A stretch of 64,000 nt of DNA. Origin: Lactobacillus panisapium. Lineage in GTDB: Bacteria; Bacillota; Bacilli; Lactobacillales; Lactobacillaceae. Position numbers and translations under genes: made by a program. Of this stretch, positions 48,280-56,939 are shown piece after piece. Below the pieces are notes generated by a model. The model saw nothing but the letters and a program-made list of their open reading frames with translations, ran no database searches and was not told the origin of the DNA. Each line of letters begins with the position of its first letter. Positions within the stretch are counted from its first letter, which is position 1. The stretch is from contig NZ_CP048268.1 of assembly GCF_019469265.1 (NCBI RefSeq), forward strand, positions 1 to 64,000, in the 5' to 3' direction.

Positions 48280-48383
48280 AATTATTTACTCCTTCTAAAT
48301 TTAATAAACAGATTATATAGTCATGATTATAATAATTACTAACCTTAAGTTGTTGATTAAGCTTTAAACATTAATTTCGTTAT

Positions 48384-48396
48384 AATCACCTCCTTT
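48384..48396 (-). promoter_or_regulatory. Isolated perfect Shine-Dalgarno sequence
   Basis: On the minus strand AAAGGAGGTGATT is an almost full anti-Shine-Dalgarno match. The nearest ATG (48371) is 17 bases away and opens only MFKA-stop. It lies about 105 bases upstream of the bacteriocin-like gene. The gap 48280-48586 has no other gene. Confidence 0.5.
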
Positions 48397-48537
48397 AATT
48401 AAGTGTGCCAAACATCTTACATAAAATTATCTCAACAATACTTAGAAACAAGTAATATTAACTCGCGTAATAATTTAAACATTTATATTTCTCCTACTAA
48501 TTTATATTTTCAGTATATTAATAATTAAATTAAAATA

Positions 48538-48585
48538 CTAAAAATGTCATATTTGATTCTCAAAAACCAAATATGACATTTTTAG
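48538..48585. terminator. 18-base perfect inverted repeat after Rgg 2
   Basis: CTAAAAATGTCATATTTG (48538-48555) and CAAATATGACATTTTTAG (48568-48585) flank a 12-base loop directly after the Rgg 2 stop. On the minus strand it works as a terminator. The arm also resembles the AAATACGACWTTTTT motif near the other regulators. Confidence 0.75.
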
Positions 48586-48586
48586 T

Positions 48587-49435
48587 TTATTCATTTGCAA
48601 TTAAAAGTTCTTCTAATTCTTTACTGTAATCTGGCATGCCCGCTAGTTTGATACTTTTAATTATTATTTCTGTTTCATCTAGGTACTTTTTATTATATGT
48701 ATTCTGATATTTAACAATATTATAAAATGCTGGTACTAGCATCTTATAAAAGAAAATTGCTGGCGTTGTTTTTATTTGATCTGCATAATTGACAAATACG
48801 TCAGCTTCTTCAAAGCGTTTATTTCTAATACAAAAAATCAACATATTAATAATAATGGCTAAAATTTTTCCTTGTATTTTAACACTACTGGTTCCAATGC
48901 ACTGTTTAATTATTTTTTTAGACAGCAATAAATTACTATTCAAATCATAGAAACTCATAAAATTACAATATAGAATCAAACCATCTTCGTCGAAATTAGA
49001 AATATTAAAAACTTTCTCTTTTATTTTATTTATGGCTTCTTTACCCAACATCGTGGGATCTTTACTAATTACCGCAATATAGGCATCAATCAGCAGTAAT
49101 TCATCGCTTTTATTTGGCAATTTACTTTCTGCAACTACATCTCGTATTTGCTGTAATTCTTTTTTAGAATTTTGGTAATAAGCTTCATTTATGAGCCGAT
49201 CTATTTCCAATTCTTGTTGATGAATCAATTTATCTTTTGGACGTAACTTGCTAAAAAAATCGATTAGGGGAATTTGATTGAAATGTAGTAATTCAATTAA
49301 GTCATCGGCAGAAATTCGGCTTAGATTTTTTTCAACTTTCGCATAAAAAGAGGCACTGATCACGTCACCAGCCCATTGCTTTTGTGTTTTACACTGACTA
49401 ATCCGGTAGTCTTTTAATAATTCTCCTGTTGTCAT
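48587..49435 (-). CDS. Rgg/GadR/MutR-family regulator 2
   Basis: 282 residues, the same length as regulator 1, with matching segments: MTTGELLKDYRISQCKTQKQWAG versus MTIGQLLKQYRIERLKTQKEWAG, described here by the shared GELLKDYRI and KTQKQWAG, and the INIFNISNFDEDGLILYCNFMSFYDLNSNLL region. It is a helix-turn-helix plus peptide-sensing helical domain. It lies upstream of the bacteriocin-like gene, which is a likely target. Confidence 0.87.
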   Translation of the reverse strand: MTTGELLKDYRISQCKTQKQWAGDVISASFYAKVEKNLSRISADDLIELLHFNQIPLIDFFSKLRPKDKLIHQQELEIDRLINEAYYQNSKKELQQIRDVVAESKLPNKSDELLLIDAYIAVISKDPTMLGKEAINKIKEKVFNISNFDEDGLILYCNFMSFYDLNSNLLLSKKIIKQCIGTSSVKIQGKILAIIINMLIFCIRNKRFEEADVFVNYADQIKTTPAIFFYKMLVPAFYNIVKYQNTYNKKYLDETEIIIKSIKLAGMPDYSKELEELLIANE

Positions 49436-49595
49436 GATTATTCCTTCTAACTTTTGCTTGCTAAATGAGCCATATTTTCTTTATTATAACGAAAATATAG
49501 TTAAGTCATAGAAAAGAAGAATAAATTAATTCAAGAAGTCAGCTTAAATGACCAATAATTGATGGTCAGAATACTTACACGTAACAATGCACTTA

Positions 49596-49626
49596 AAAAG
49601 AAAAAACCACCAATGATTTTGGTGGT
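49596..49626 (-). terminator. Terminator of the small membrane gene
   Basis: ACCACCAA (49606-49613) and TTGGTGGT (49619-49626) with a T-rich tail on the minus strand. It ends the 49632-49841 gene and resembles the stem at 47426-47450. Confidence 0.75.
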
Positions 49627-49631
49627 CAAAA

Positions 49632-49841
49632 TTATTCTGCTTTTTTGGGCCATAAATAAATTAAAATCAAAATTTGAATAATAATTAATACCAAATTTAA
49701 CCAAATTGGTAAATGGCGGAAAAAGTATTGTTGAATATTACAATTAATAATATTGGTTGCAAAAAAGATATATCCTAATAATTCTATTACAACGTAACCA
49801 TAAAATAGGTTATTTCTATGCGATCTTATCCAATTTATCAT
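49632..49841 (-). CDS. Small membrane protein
   Basis: 69 residues with two hydrophobic helices (YGYVVIELLGYIFF and LNLVLIIIQILILIYLW). It is preceded by an imperfect AAGG ribosome-binding site and has its own terminator. It could be another immunity-type protein near the Rgg/bacteriocin-like genes. No family is recognised. Confidence 0.5.
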   Translation of the reverse strand: MINWIRSHRNNLFYGYVVIELLGYIFFATNIINCNIQQYFFRHLPIWLNLVLIIIQILILIYLWPKKAE

Positions 49842-50046
49842 GCTTTTATACCTTAAAAGAAAAAGATAACAGTTTTGACAATAGCAATGATACCCGCTAA
49901 TTTTTATTTTAATGAAATTGTGTATTCCTTATATGCTTGTAAATATTTAGTATAGCAGAAAAAATAAATTTAAATAAAAAATGGCTAACATGACAATTTT
50001 TAATCATATTAGTCATTTTTTTCTACTAATCAGAGCACGGTTTTTC

Positions 50047-50074
50047 CATAAAAAGTCGAATACGACTTTTTATG
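50047..50074 (+). promoter_or_regulatory. Palindrome at the pepO promoter
   Basis: CATAAAAAGTCG (50047-50058) and CGACTTTTTATG (50063-50074) are perfect 12-base arms around AATA. They sit on the -35 side of a TATACT (50095-50100) 45 bases before pepO. A palindrome overlapping a weak -35 is how activators such as Rgg proteins bind. The core matches the motif near the Rgg genes. Confidence 0.6.
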
Positions 50075-50139
50075 AGAATTTGCTAAATTGCTTATATACT
50101 TAAAAGCATATTTAGAAGTTAGTGAAAAGGAGAAAATAA

Positions 50140-52086
50140 ATGATTAATTTTAATGTGCGCGGTGGCGCTGGTAATTCGACTAAAGCCGATCCTAATGTCC
50201 GGCTACAAGATAACTTTTATCTTGCTGTTAATTCACAATGGATGAAAGACAATCCAATTCCCCAGGGCGAGCCGTGGATAAATAGTTTTGATGAAATTGC
50301 TAAAAAGACGCGTGAGCGGCTAATGCAAGATTTTGAAGAATTTGCCGATGGCCAAAAAACAATTCCGGCAGTTAGGAACTTTGACAAAGCCATTGAATTT
50401 TATCGTATTGTTAAAGACTTTGCCAAAAGAGAAGAAGATGGTGCAGCTCCAATTAAAGCTGATCTAGCTTTTTTGGAAGGTTTAACTAGTATTGATGATA
50501 TTAATCAAAACCTGTCGCGACTACTACTAGATGGTAATTTGCCTTTTGGTTTTGAAGTTATGCCCGATTTTAAGGACGCGCAATTAAATGTTGTCACGTT
50601 TAATCGACATACTCTAATTTTAAATGATACCAGTTATTATGATGGAAAACGGACGGATGAATTGCTTGCAACTTGGCAAAGACAGACTACAAATTTGCTG
50701 ACAATGGCGGGGATCGAAGAAAATAAGGCACAACAATATGCAAGTGATAGTGTAAAACTAGATCGGCGGCTTGCAAAGGTCTACCAGTCTGCCCAAGATA
50801 ACGCCCAGATTGAAAACACTTATCATCCAATGAGTGTTGCAGAATTTACAAAAAAGAGTCAGAACCTTAATTTAGCCGGACTGTTAGAAGAGATGGGGCT
50901 TGAACAGACTAAATTTGTGATTGTAAGTGAACCAAAATACCTGGACAGTTTTGATAATCTATTCAATGACAAACATTTTGCCGAGCTAAAGGGGTGGCTG
51001 ATTTCACAGTTTATTAATTATAGTGCTACCTATTTGTCACGCGCCTTTAGAGCTGCCACGTTACCGCTTAGAAAAGCAATGTGGGGCATTAATGAATTGC
51101 CCGTAGATAAACAATTTGTTTACGATCAAACGACTAAATTGTTTGGAGATGTGATTGGGCAATATTATGGCCAGAAATACTTGGGCGAAAAGGCTAAGAC
51201 AATTGCAACTGAAATGGTTGAAAATATGGTCGAAGTCTATCAAGAAAGGCTGCATAATAATTCCTGGTTGTCATCTGTGACTAAAGAAAAGGCAATCAAG
51301 AAGCTGGCTACTTTAAAACTAAAAATTGGTTATCCAGAGCATATCCAGAAATTTTATGATCAATTTAAGGTGGTTCCTACGCAAGCCGGTGGTACTTTTT
51401 ACTCGAATGTCAGGGACAATCAGCGTGTTAAAATTAAAGCTAATTTTAGCAAGATAAGTCAGCCAGTTGATCATTCTATCTGGACCATGTCGGCAATTGA
51501 TGCCAATGCTTGTTACGATCCGCAAAATAACGATGTCACTTTACCGGCAATCATTTTGCAAAAGCCTTTTTATAGTTTAGATCAGGACCGCGCTGCTAAT
51601 TATGGCGGTTTCGGCACGGTGATTGGCCATGAAATTTCCCATGCTTTTGACAATAATGGTGCTCAGTTTGATGAACTGGGCAATATGAAAAATTGGTGGA
51701 CAGATAAGGACTTCGCTGAATTTAATCAGCGGGTTAAAGCAGAAATTGCTTTGTTTGATGGGGTAGAAGTTGGTTCAGTAAAATTAAACGGCAAATTGTG
51801 TGTTTCTGAAAATATTGGCGATCAAGGTGGGTTGACTGTCGCACTTGAGGCCAATAAGAAGGATGGTGGCGATGCAGCCACTTTGTTTAATAGCTATGCT
51901 CGGATTTGGGAGACCAATTCAACTACTGAATTTTTACAGTTGCTTACTTCAATTGATGTTCATGCTTTGCCTCAAGCTAGGGTAAATGTTCAAGTGCAGT
52001 GCCAAGACGAATTCTACCGGGCTTATGATGTTAACCCAACTGATGGTATGTGGCTTGAACCCGCTAAACGAGTACAGATCTGGTAA
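50140..52086 (+). CDS. pepO: M13-family endopeptidase PepO
   Basis: 648-residue zinc metallopeptidase (neprilysin/PepO family). The zinc motif HEISH is at 497-501 in GHEISHAFDNNGAQFD, the third ligand Glu at about 557 in ENIGDQGG, and the typical C-terminal end includes VQVQCQDEFYRAYDV. No signal peptide, so it is cytoplasmic. PepO cleaves oligopeptides and supports growth on casein. In streptococci it also destroys Rgg pheromones. Its promoter palindrome shares the Rgg-linked motif. Confidence 0.95.
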   Translation: MINFNVRGGAGNSTKADPNVRLQDNFYLAVNSQWMKDNPIPQGEPWINSFDEIAKKTRERLMQDFEEFADGQKTIPAVRNFDKAIEFYRIVKDFAKREEDGAAPIKADLAFLEGLTSIDDINQNLSRLLLDGNLPFGFEVMPDFKDAQLNVVTFNRHTLILNDTSYYDGKRTDELLATWQRQTTNLLTMAGIEENKAQQYASDSVKLDRRLAKVYQSAQDNAQIENTYHPMSVAEFTKKSQNLNLAGLLEEMGLEQTKFVIVSEPKYLDSFDNLFNDKHFAELKGWLISQFINYSATYLSRAFRAATLPLRKAMWGINELPVDKQFVYDQTTKLFGDVIGQYYGQKYLGEKAKTIATEMVENMVEVYQERLHNNSWLSSVTKEKAIKKLATLKLKIGYPEHIQKFYDQFKVVPTQAGGTFYSNVRDNQRVKIKANFSKISQPVDHSIWTMSAIDANACYDPQNNDVTLPAIILQKPFYSLDQDRAANYGGFGTVIGHEISHAFDNNGAQFDELGNMKNWWTDKDFAEFNQRVKAEIALFDGVEVGSVKLNGKLCVSENIGDQGGLTVALEANKKDGGDAATLFNSYARIWETNSTTEFLQLLTSIDVHALPQARVNVQVQCQDEFYRAYDVNPTDGMWLEPAKRVQIW

Positions 52087-52247
52087 AGCTGACAGATATA
52101 ATCCTATAGAAAGTAAACTTAACAGAGGATTGCTAAAACTATTTAAAATAATTTTAAAAAGTTAATAATCTAACTATAATTCAATAAATCTCATTGTTAG
52201 AATATATTTATGTTAATTTATTTTTGAAATTTTGATAGGAGAAAGTT

Positions 52248-52463
52248 ATGAGATTAGTGCAAAAAATAATGGAAATACTGGCAATTGTTTTATGGATTTT
52301 AGTAATTGGTACATTTGCTGTGGCAATTGTTAAACATCAATTATGGAGCATGGGACCAATAATAACGTATAATCGGCCGCGTAACTTTCTTGGCTGGATG
52401 ATTGTTGGTGCAATTGCTTCAACAGCAGTCAGTGCGGTTTTAAAATTGGTGCAAGGAAAGTAA
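52248..52463 (+). CDS. Small membrane protein
   Basis: 71 residues with two hydrophobic helices (ILAIVLWILVIGTFAVAIV and GWMIVGAIASTAVSAVL). AGGAG precedes the ATG. It lies 9 bases before the first alpha/beta hydrolase gene and is probably co-transcribed. Function is not recognised. Confidence 0.65.
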   Translation: MRLVQKIMEILAIVLWILVIGTFAVAIVKHQLWSMGPIITYNRPRNFLGWMIVGAIASTAVSAVLKLVQGK

Positions 52464-52472
52464 ATATTATAA

Positions 52473-53249
52473 ATGGATAAAAAGTATTACGCTACGAAGT
52501 TGGGTCAAATTGCATATTCCGGTAGAGCAGGCAAGCCACTAATTGTTTTTCTCAATAGTTTTGGCAGCTTTGATACTGCGCAGAGTTTTAGCAAAGTAAT
52601 CGACGAGTTGCCCGCAGAAGATGGCATATTTGCACCTGATTATTTGAATACCGGCTTTAGCGGCAAATCAACTGTGTCTTACACAATCACAGCAGAAGCA
52701 GATGAACTAGCCAAAATGATTAATAGTTTTAATGCCGCAAAAGTAATCATCGTGGCGCACAGTATTGGCGGCGTTTATGCTTTTCAAATGCAAGCAAAAG
52801 TAAAAAATCTGCGTGCCCTAATTTTGATTGAACCGACGACGAGGGAAATAATATTAAATCCGCCAAGAGAGCAGGGCTATCTTGACCAGGAAAAACAAGA
52901 ACGCAATGCAGAACAGTTTATTCATGACAAAATTTTTAGCTTATTTTCTGAACAAGAAGCAATGGCTTTTTGGCAAACTACAGAAAAGAATGCAGATCAG
53001 TTTGATGACCAAGCAAGCCAAAATGCCATTAGTGCGATGAAAAACGACCATTTCTGGCAGTCAACTATGCGAATGAACGATGACATTCCGGTATTTATTT
53101 TTACGGAGGCATACCGCCAAAAAGAATACGAACGTTCAGAATACAATAATCGCAAAGCTAAAATTATCCCGTTAGGTACATTTCATTATATTCAGTGGGA
53201 ATATCCTGAAGAAATTGCTCAAGCAGCTATCTTGTCTTCTGGCAGTTAA
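52473..53249 (+). CDS. Alpha/beta hydrolase 1
   Basis: 258 residues. The nucleophile elbow VAHSIGGVYAFQMQ near residue 97, an aspartate-bearing NTGFSGKS loop, and the catalytic His in GTFHYIQWEYPEEIA near the end make a complete triad likely. Small-molecule esterase or epoxide-hydrolase-like activity fits the fold; substrate unknown. The next gene, 53654-54430, is a close paralogue, with several identical 20-base DNA stretches. Confidence 0.85.
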   Translation: MDKKYYATKLGQIAYSGRAGKPLIVFLNSFGSFDTAQSFSKVIDELPAEDGIFAPDYLNTGFSGKSTVSYTITAEADELAKMINSFNAAKVIIVAHSIGGVYAFQMQAKVKNLRALILIEPTTREIILNPPREQGYLDQEKQERNAEQFIHDKIFSLFSEQEAMAFWQTTEKNADQFDDQASQNAISAMKNDHFWQSTMRMNDDIPVFIFTEAYRQKEYERSEYNNRKAKIIPLGTFHYIQWEYPEEIAQAAILSSGS

Positions 53250-53653
53250 TTTACTAAAACGAATAACTGACTTTATTAAAAAAGCGCCTTAGTATAATCT
53301 GATTCCCTAATCTTTCTTTTTTAGGGTCTGGTATTAGTAACGGTAAGTACACTTTTTTCTTTTATAAATTTTAATCTAGGATTTCTAATTTAGCTGGCTT
53401 GATATTTAACTATATCAACGATATCGGTATCAATATATATTTATAATTAGATCCGCTTAATGTATAATCAATATCATCTTTGATTAATGACAGAAAAATG
53501 AGAAATAGTATTGGCAATCGCTGTGCTTAGCTTAAATATCATTGATTGTCATTTGAAAGTACTAGGTAAAAATTAGTCATAAGCATAAATAATCTGATTA
53601 CTTTGCTAATGTCAGGCTACTATAGCCTTCAAGTTGATACGGAGAAAATAATA
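53250..53653. other. Non-coding gap between hydrolase paralogues
   Basis: 404 AT-rich bases without a gene-like frame. A CCCTAA/TTAGGG stem (about 53306-53327) is the only hairpin noted. The hydrolase 2 ribosome-binding site GGAG is at about 53641. Confidence 0.4.
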
Positions 53654-54430
53654 ATGGATAAAAAGTATTACGCTACGAAATTGGGCCAAATCGCATATGC
53701 TGGTAAAGAAGGCAAGCCACTAATTGTTTTTCTTAATGTTTTTGGTACTATGGATACCGAGCAAAATTTTGCTAAAGTAATTGCTAGATTGCCTAAAGAA
53801 TATGGCATTTTTGCCCCCGACTATCTGAATACGGGCTTTAGCGGAAAATCAAATGCACAATATTCACTCACAACGGAAGCAGACGAATTGGCCGCAATAA
53901 TTAATGGTTTTAATGCCGCAAAAGTAATTATCGTGGCGCACAGTGTGGGTGGTGTTTATGCGTTTCAAATGCAAGCTAAGATTAAGAATTTACACGCTCT
54001 TATCTTTATTGAACCGACGACGAGGGAAATAATATTAGATCCGCCAAAAGAAAAAAGTTATCTAGATCATGATAAAGAAACCGCTGATACTGATCAATTT
54101 ATTCATGATAAAATTTTTGCATTGTTTTCTGACCGAAAAGCAAATGATTTTTGGCAAACAACATTGGCAAATGAGGCTCGTTTCGATGAGCAATCAGAAC
54201 AAGAGCTTGCTAGTGCGATAGAAGAAGATGGCTTTTGGCAGTCAAGTAAAAAACTGGATGGTAAAGTACCCGTGACTATTTTTACGGAGGCATACCGGCA
54301 AAAAGAATATGAGCGTTCAGAATACAATAATCAGAATACTAAGATCATTCCGTTAGGTACATTTCATTACATCCAGTGGGAATATCCTGAAGAAATTGCT
54401 CAAGAGATTATCTCGGCGAGTGCTGATTAA
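53654..54430 (+). CDS. Alpha/beta hydrolase 2
   Basis: 258 residues from ATG 53654 (CGGAG upstream); an ATG at 53603 lacks one. It aligns throughout with hydrolase 1 and keeps VAHSVGGVYAFQMQ and GTFHYIQWEYPEEIA. The middle lid region differs most, so the two probably have different substrates. A tandem duplication that carried its own promoter region. Confidence 0.85.
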   Translation: MDKKYYATKLGQIAYAGKEGKPLIVFLNVFGTMDTEQNFAKVIARLPKEYGIFAPDYLNTGFSGKSNAQYSLTTEADELAAIINGFNAAKVIIVAHSVGGVYAFQMQAKIKNLHALIFIEPTTREIILDPPKEKSYLDHDKETADTDQFIHDKIFALFSDRKANDFWQTTLANEARFDEQSEQELASAIEEDGFWQSSKKLDGKVPVTIFTEAYRQKEYERSEYNNQNTKIIPLGTFHYIQWEYPEEIAQEIISASAD

Positions 54431-54534
54431 TCAATAGTGAACTGGCATGATTTTAAACCAAAAAAGTTTAAAACGATCCTCATTGTGTAAGCTTTTAGCT
54501 AAACTTTGGGGAAGCGCAATCGAATAGTATAATG

Positions 54535-54570
54535 AGTTTCAAAGTTGTTTAGACTTTGAAACTTTTTTTG
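54535..54570 (+). terminator. Terminator before the small membrane protein gene
   Basis: GTTTCAAAGT (54536-54545) and ACTTTGAAAC (54553-54562) with a T run. It separates the hydrolase genes from the next gene. Confidence 0.85.
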
Positions 54571-54590
54571 CTAAATTGGTGGTGATCCAT

Positions 54591-54956
54591 ATGAATAAAG
54601 GGCATAAATTCACTTATATTTTATCGGTATTAATTGCTTTACTAGTAAGCTATCTCTGGTATTTTTTTCACTCGGAATTATATATTTCCTATGAGTTAGA
54701 CTATCAAGTTAACGCGATGATCAAAAATCATGATATTAAAAAGATGAGAGCGGTATCTAAAGACAAAAAGATTTATACTTTCTTAGTTCATCTTAATAAG
54801 AATGATTCTTGCCAAAATACCTCTGATTACCAGGGCGGAACTCAGAATATTTATTGGTATGGAACAGAAATCAAGAAAAAAGCAATAGGAGTTGATATGA
54901 AAAAAGAAAATAACATCTACTGGAAAGTGGACAAACTATATTTTACGAAAAGGTAA
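54591..54956 (+). CDS. Membrane-anchored protein of unknown function
   Basis: 121 residues from ATG 54591 (GGTGGTGAT upstream). One N-terminal hydrophobic helix (FTYILSVLIALLVSYLWYF) anchors an extracellular charged domain. Paired small proteins like this one and the next are frequent lactobacillar cell-surface proteins of unknown role. Confidence 0.6.
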   Translation: MNKGHKFTYILSVLIALLVSYLWYFFHSELYISYELDYQVNAMIKNHDIKKMRAVSKDKKIYTFLVHLNKNDSCQNTSDYQGGTQNIYWYGTEIKKKAIGVDMKKENNIYWKVDKLYFTKR

Positions 54957-55013
54957 AGTAGTGCTGTTAAAGCAGGAAGGAATACTTAAAATTAGATTGT
55001 GACGAGATAAAGA

Positions 55014-55343
55014 ATGGAGTTTAGTAATATAATGATTAAATATAAAACTACTATCGCTGAGCATCTGTTAACACCACATGCTTATAAAATTATACGGTGG
55101 ATTGCGCTATGCGAATTCGTAATAGTTTTAATCTTACCGTGGTTTAAGCTAATGGATTTAAGCATCGGTGCTTTAGGCTGTCATTCGCTGACTTTAATGG
55201 ATTTGTTGACAGAATTCTTTCAGCGTCACTATGTTAATTTCTTTATAAGCTTGTTTTTAGGAACAATTTTGACTCTAATAGTTTGTGTTATTTTTCTTGT
55301 TTATATTATCTGGGCTTCAGGCAATATGTACTTTGAAAAATAA
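55014..55343 (+). CDS. Membrane protein of unknown function
   Basis: 109 residues with two hydrophobic segments (WIALCEFVIVLILPWF and FFISLFLGTILTLIVCVIFLVYIIW). The start could be ATG 55014 or ATG 55032; a GGAG at 55016-55019 favours the second only weakly. No family is recognised. Confidence 0.55.
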   Translation: MEFSNIMIKYKTTIAEHLLTPHAYKIIRWIALCEFVIVLILPWFKLMDLSIGALGCHSLTLMDLLTEFFQRHYVNFFISLFLGTILTLIVCVIFLVYIIWASGNMYFEK

Positions 55344-55435
55344 GAGGTAATATTGAAAATAACTGCCACTATTTGTTAACACCGCCTATATGTTAATTCA
55401 ATGAAGTGGCTGATAAGAGGTTTACTAGACGAGAG

Positions 55436-55464
55436 GGGCGATCCACATATGGATCGCTTTTTTA
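55436..55464 (+). terminator. Intrinsic terminator
   Basis: GCGATCC (55438-55444) and GGATCGC (55451-55457) with a T run. It precedes the orphan promoter of the next region. Confidence 0.85.
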
Positions 55465-55608
55465 TTGGCTTTATTAGATTTCAAACAAAAATTTACGCGC
55501 ATCTTGGGTAATACCAAGGAGCCAAAAATAATTTTTTAGTAACTTGCGGTGGTCTTCTCAGTCACCCCTTTAGTGGGTAAACATTGAAAAGGAAAAGCAA
55601 AAAAAGCC

Positions 55609-55697
55609 TTGACAACTATTGGGAAGCGCATACAATATGAACTATAAACTTTGTTAACCGGTTAACAAAAAATAAACAACAAATCACTGTAAAGGAG
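55609..55697 (+). promoter_or_regulatory. Orphan promoter, LacI-type operator and ribosome-binding site
   Basis: TTGACA (55609-55614), 16 bases, then TACAAT (55631-55636) make a strong promoter. The perfect palindrome TTTGTTAACCGGTTAACAAA (55650-55669) follows, then AAAGGAG (55691-55697). No plus-strand gene follows: the sequence runs into the 3' end of the convergent lacI-type gene. The palindrome matches the operator at 56792-56811. Confidence 0.8.
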
Positions 55698-55701
55698 CTG
55701 A

Positions 55702-56706
55702 TTAAAAACTGGCACGCAAAATTTGCTGAGTCGGAATCAATTTTAAAGTGGGCTGACGCAGCAGCTTATGTTCAAGCTTTTGCTTAAGAATGTGCATAGC
55801 AACTTTACCAATGGAATATGAATCTTGGTGGATGCAGCTAATTGCTGGTGTCATTACTTGCATCCAGTCAAATTCTTCATAAGTTGCTACACCATAGTCT
55901 TGAGGGTAGGAATAACCGAGTTGCTGCATTGCCTGAAGTAGACGTAAAAGTACGCGAGCATTCATACAAAAGAAACCAATCTTGCTGGTATTATTGCGCT
56001 GCATGATTGAACTGATATTTTGCGTGAATTGCTGATATTCAATTTCTTTACCGTGATGAGGCACGGCAATCAAATGGTTTAGAGTTGAATAATTTGTCGC
56101 CCTGATAAATCCTTCGTAGCGCTGGGTTCTAGTACTGATATTTTGGAACGGCCAAGTGACAAAATAAAGGTTGTCATAATCTTTGTTTTTCATCTGTTCA
56201 ACCAAATTTTGAACTGATGTCATATTATCTGTTGCCACGGTATCAATAATTAATTTATTAGACTGGCGGTCAACCATTACTGTATTTTGGTTTGATAAGG
56301 ATTCATAAATAGGGCTATCAGGATTAACCGGATCAACAATAATTCCGGCAACACCTTCATTTTGTAAACGTGTAATATTATCAATTTCTTTTTGCTCACT
56401 ATTACCAGCATTAGTGAATAGGACACGGTAGCGGTAATTATCGCACTGCTCATAAATACCTGATAAAACCTGTGAAGTGAACGGGTTGGTAATATCTGCA
56501 ATGGAAACGCCAATAGTTTTATTTTCGTTTTTTGCTAAATTGCGAGCGGTAGAGTTAGGCCGAAACTTAGTATCACTAATTATTTGGCTGAGATTTTTAC
56601 GCGTTTCTAAAGACATGTGATCATAATTGCCATTAAGGTAATTTGATACAGTAGCAGTTGAAACATTAGCCATCGTAGCAATGTCTTTGATTGTTAGTTT
56701 TCCCAT
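55702..56706 (-). CDS. LacI-family transcriptional regulator
   Basis: 334 residues. The helix-turn-helix MGKLTIKDIATMANVSTATVSNYLNG opens the protein (pieces TIKDIATMANVS and TVSNYLNG), followed by a periplasmic-binding-protein-like effector domain. It is divergent from the sugar operon and should bind TTGTTAACCGATTAACA in the shared gap. A second perfect copy lies beyond its 3' end. The effector is probably an intermediate of the downstream pathway. Confidence 0.92.
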   Translation of the reverse strand: MGKLTIKDIATMANVSTATVSNYLNGNYDHMSLETRKNLSQIISDTKFRPNSTARNLAKNENKTIGVSIADITNPFTSQVLSGIYEQCDNYRYRVLFTNAGNSEQKEIDNITRLQNEGVAGIIVDPVNPDSPIYESLSNQNTVMVDRQSNKLIIDTVATDNMTSVQNLVEQMKNKDYDNLYFVTWPFQNISTRTQRYEGFIRATNYSTLNHLIAVPHHGKEIEYQQFTQNISSIMQRNNTSKIGFFCMNARVLLRLLQAMQQLGYSYPQDYGVATYEEFDWMQVMTPAISCIHQDSYSIGKVAMHILKQKLEHKLLRQPTLKLIPTQQILRASF

Positions 56707-56791
56707 AATTATTCCTCAATAAATACTTTATATCTTAAGTATAACAAGTATAGCGTACTTTTTTATGACTTAAAGGGATAAATCTCGTAAA

Positions 56792-56828
56792 TTTGTTAAC
56801 CGATTAACATTGATCACAACTGATCAAT
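56792..56828. promoter_or_regulatory. LacI operator and second palindrome
   Basis: TTTGTTAACCGATTAACATT (56792-56811) is a near-perfect LacI-type palindrome between the divergent lacI and GatC-like genes. It is immediately followed by ATTGATCA-CAAC-TGATCAAT (56809-56828), another perfect palindrome, perhaps for a second regulator. Clear -35 and -10 boxes for the operon are not evident. Confidence 0.75.
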
Positions 56829-56939
56829 GTTGCTGAATGGCTACCATGAATGTGGTAAAGATAGCCGATCACAGCAGAAATCAGCCGCAAATTTACGGTT
56901 GGTTAAATAATTTCCTTTTTAAAAAAGGGGGATGAGGTT

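Noticed and set aside
49465..49500. 11-residue peptide MSHIFFIITKI as a possible Rgg pheromone
   Set aside because: No ribosome-binding site, too short for known precursors, and located where the Rgg 2 promoter should be.
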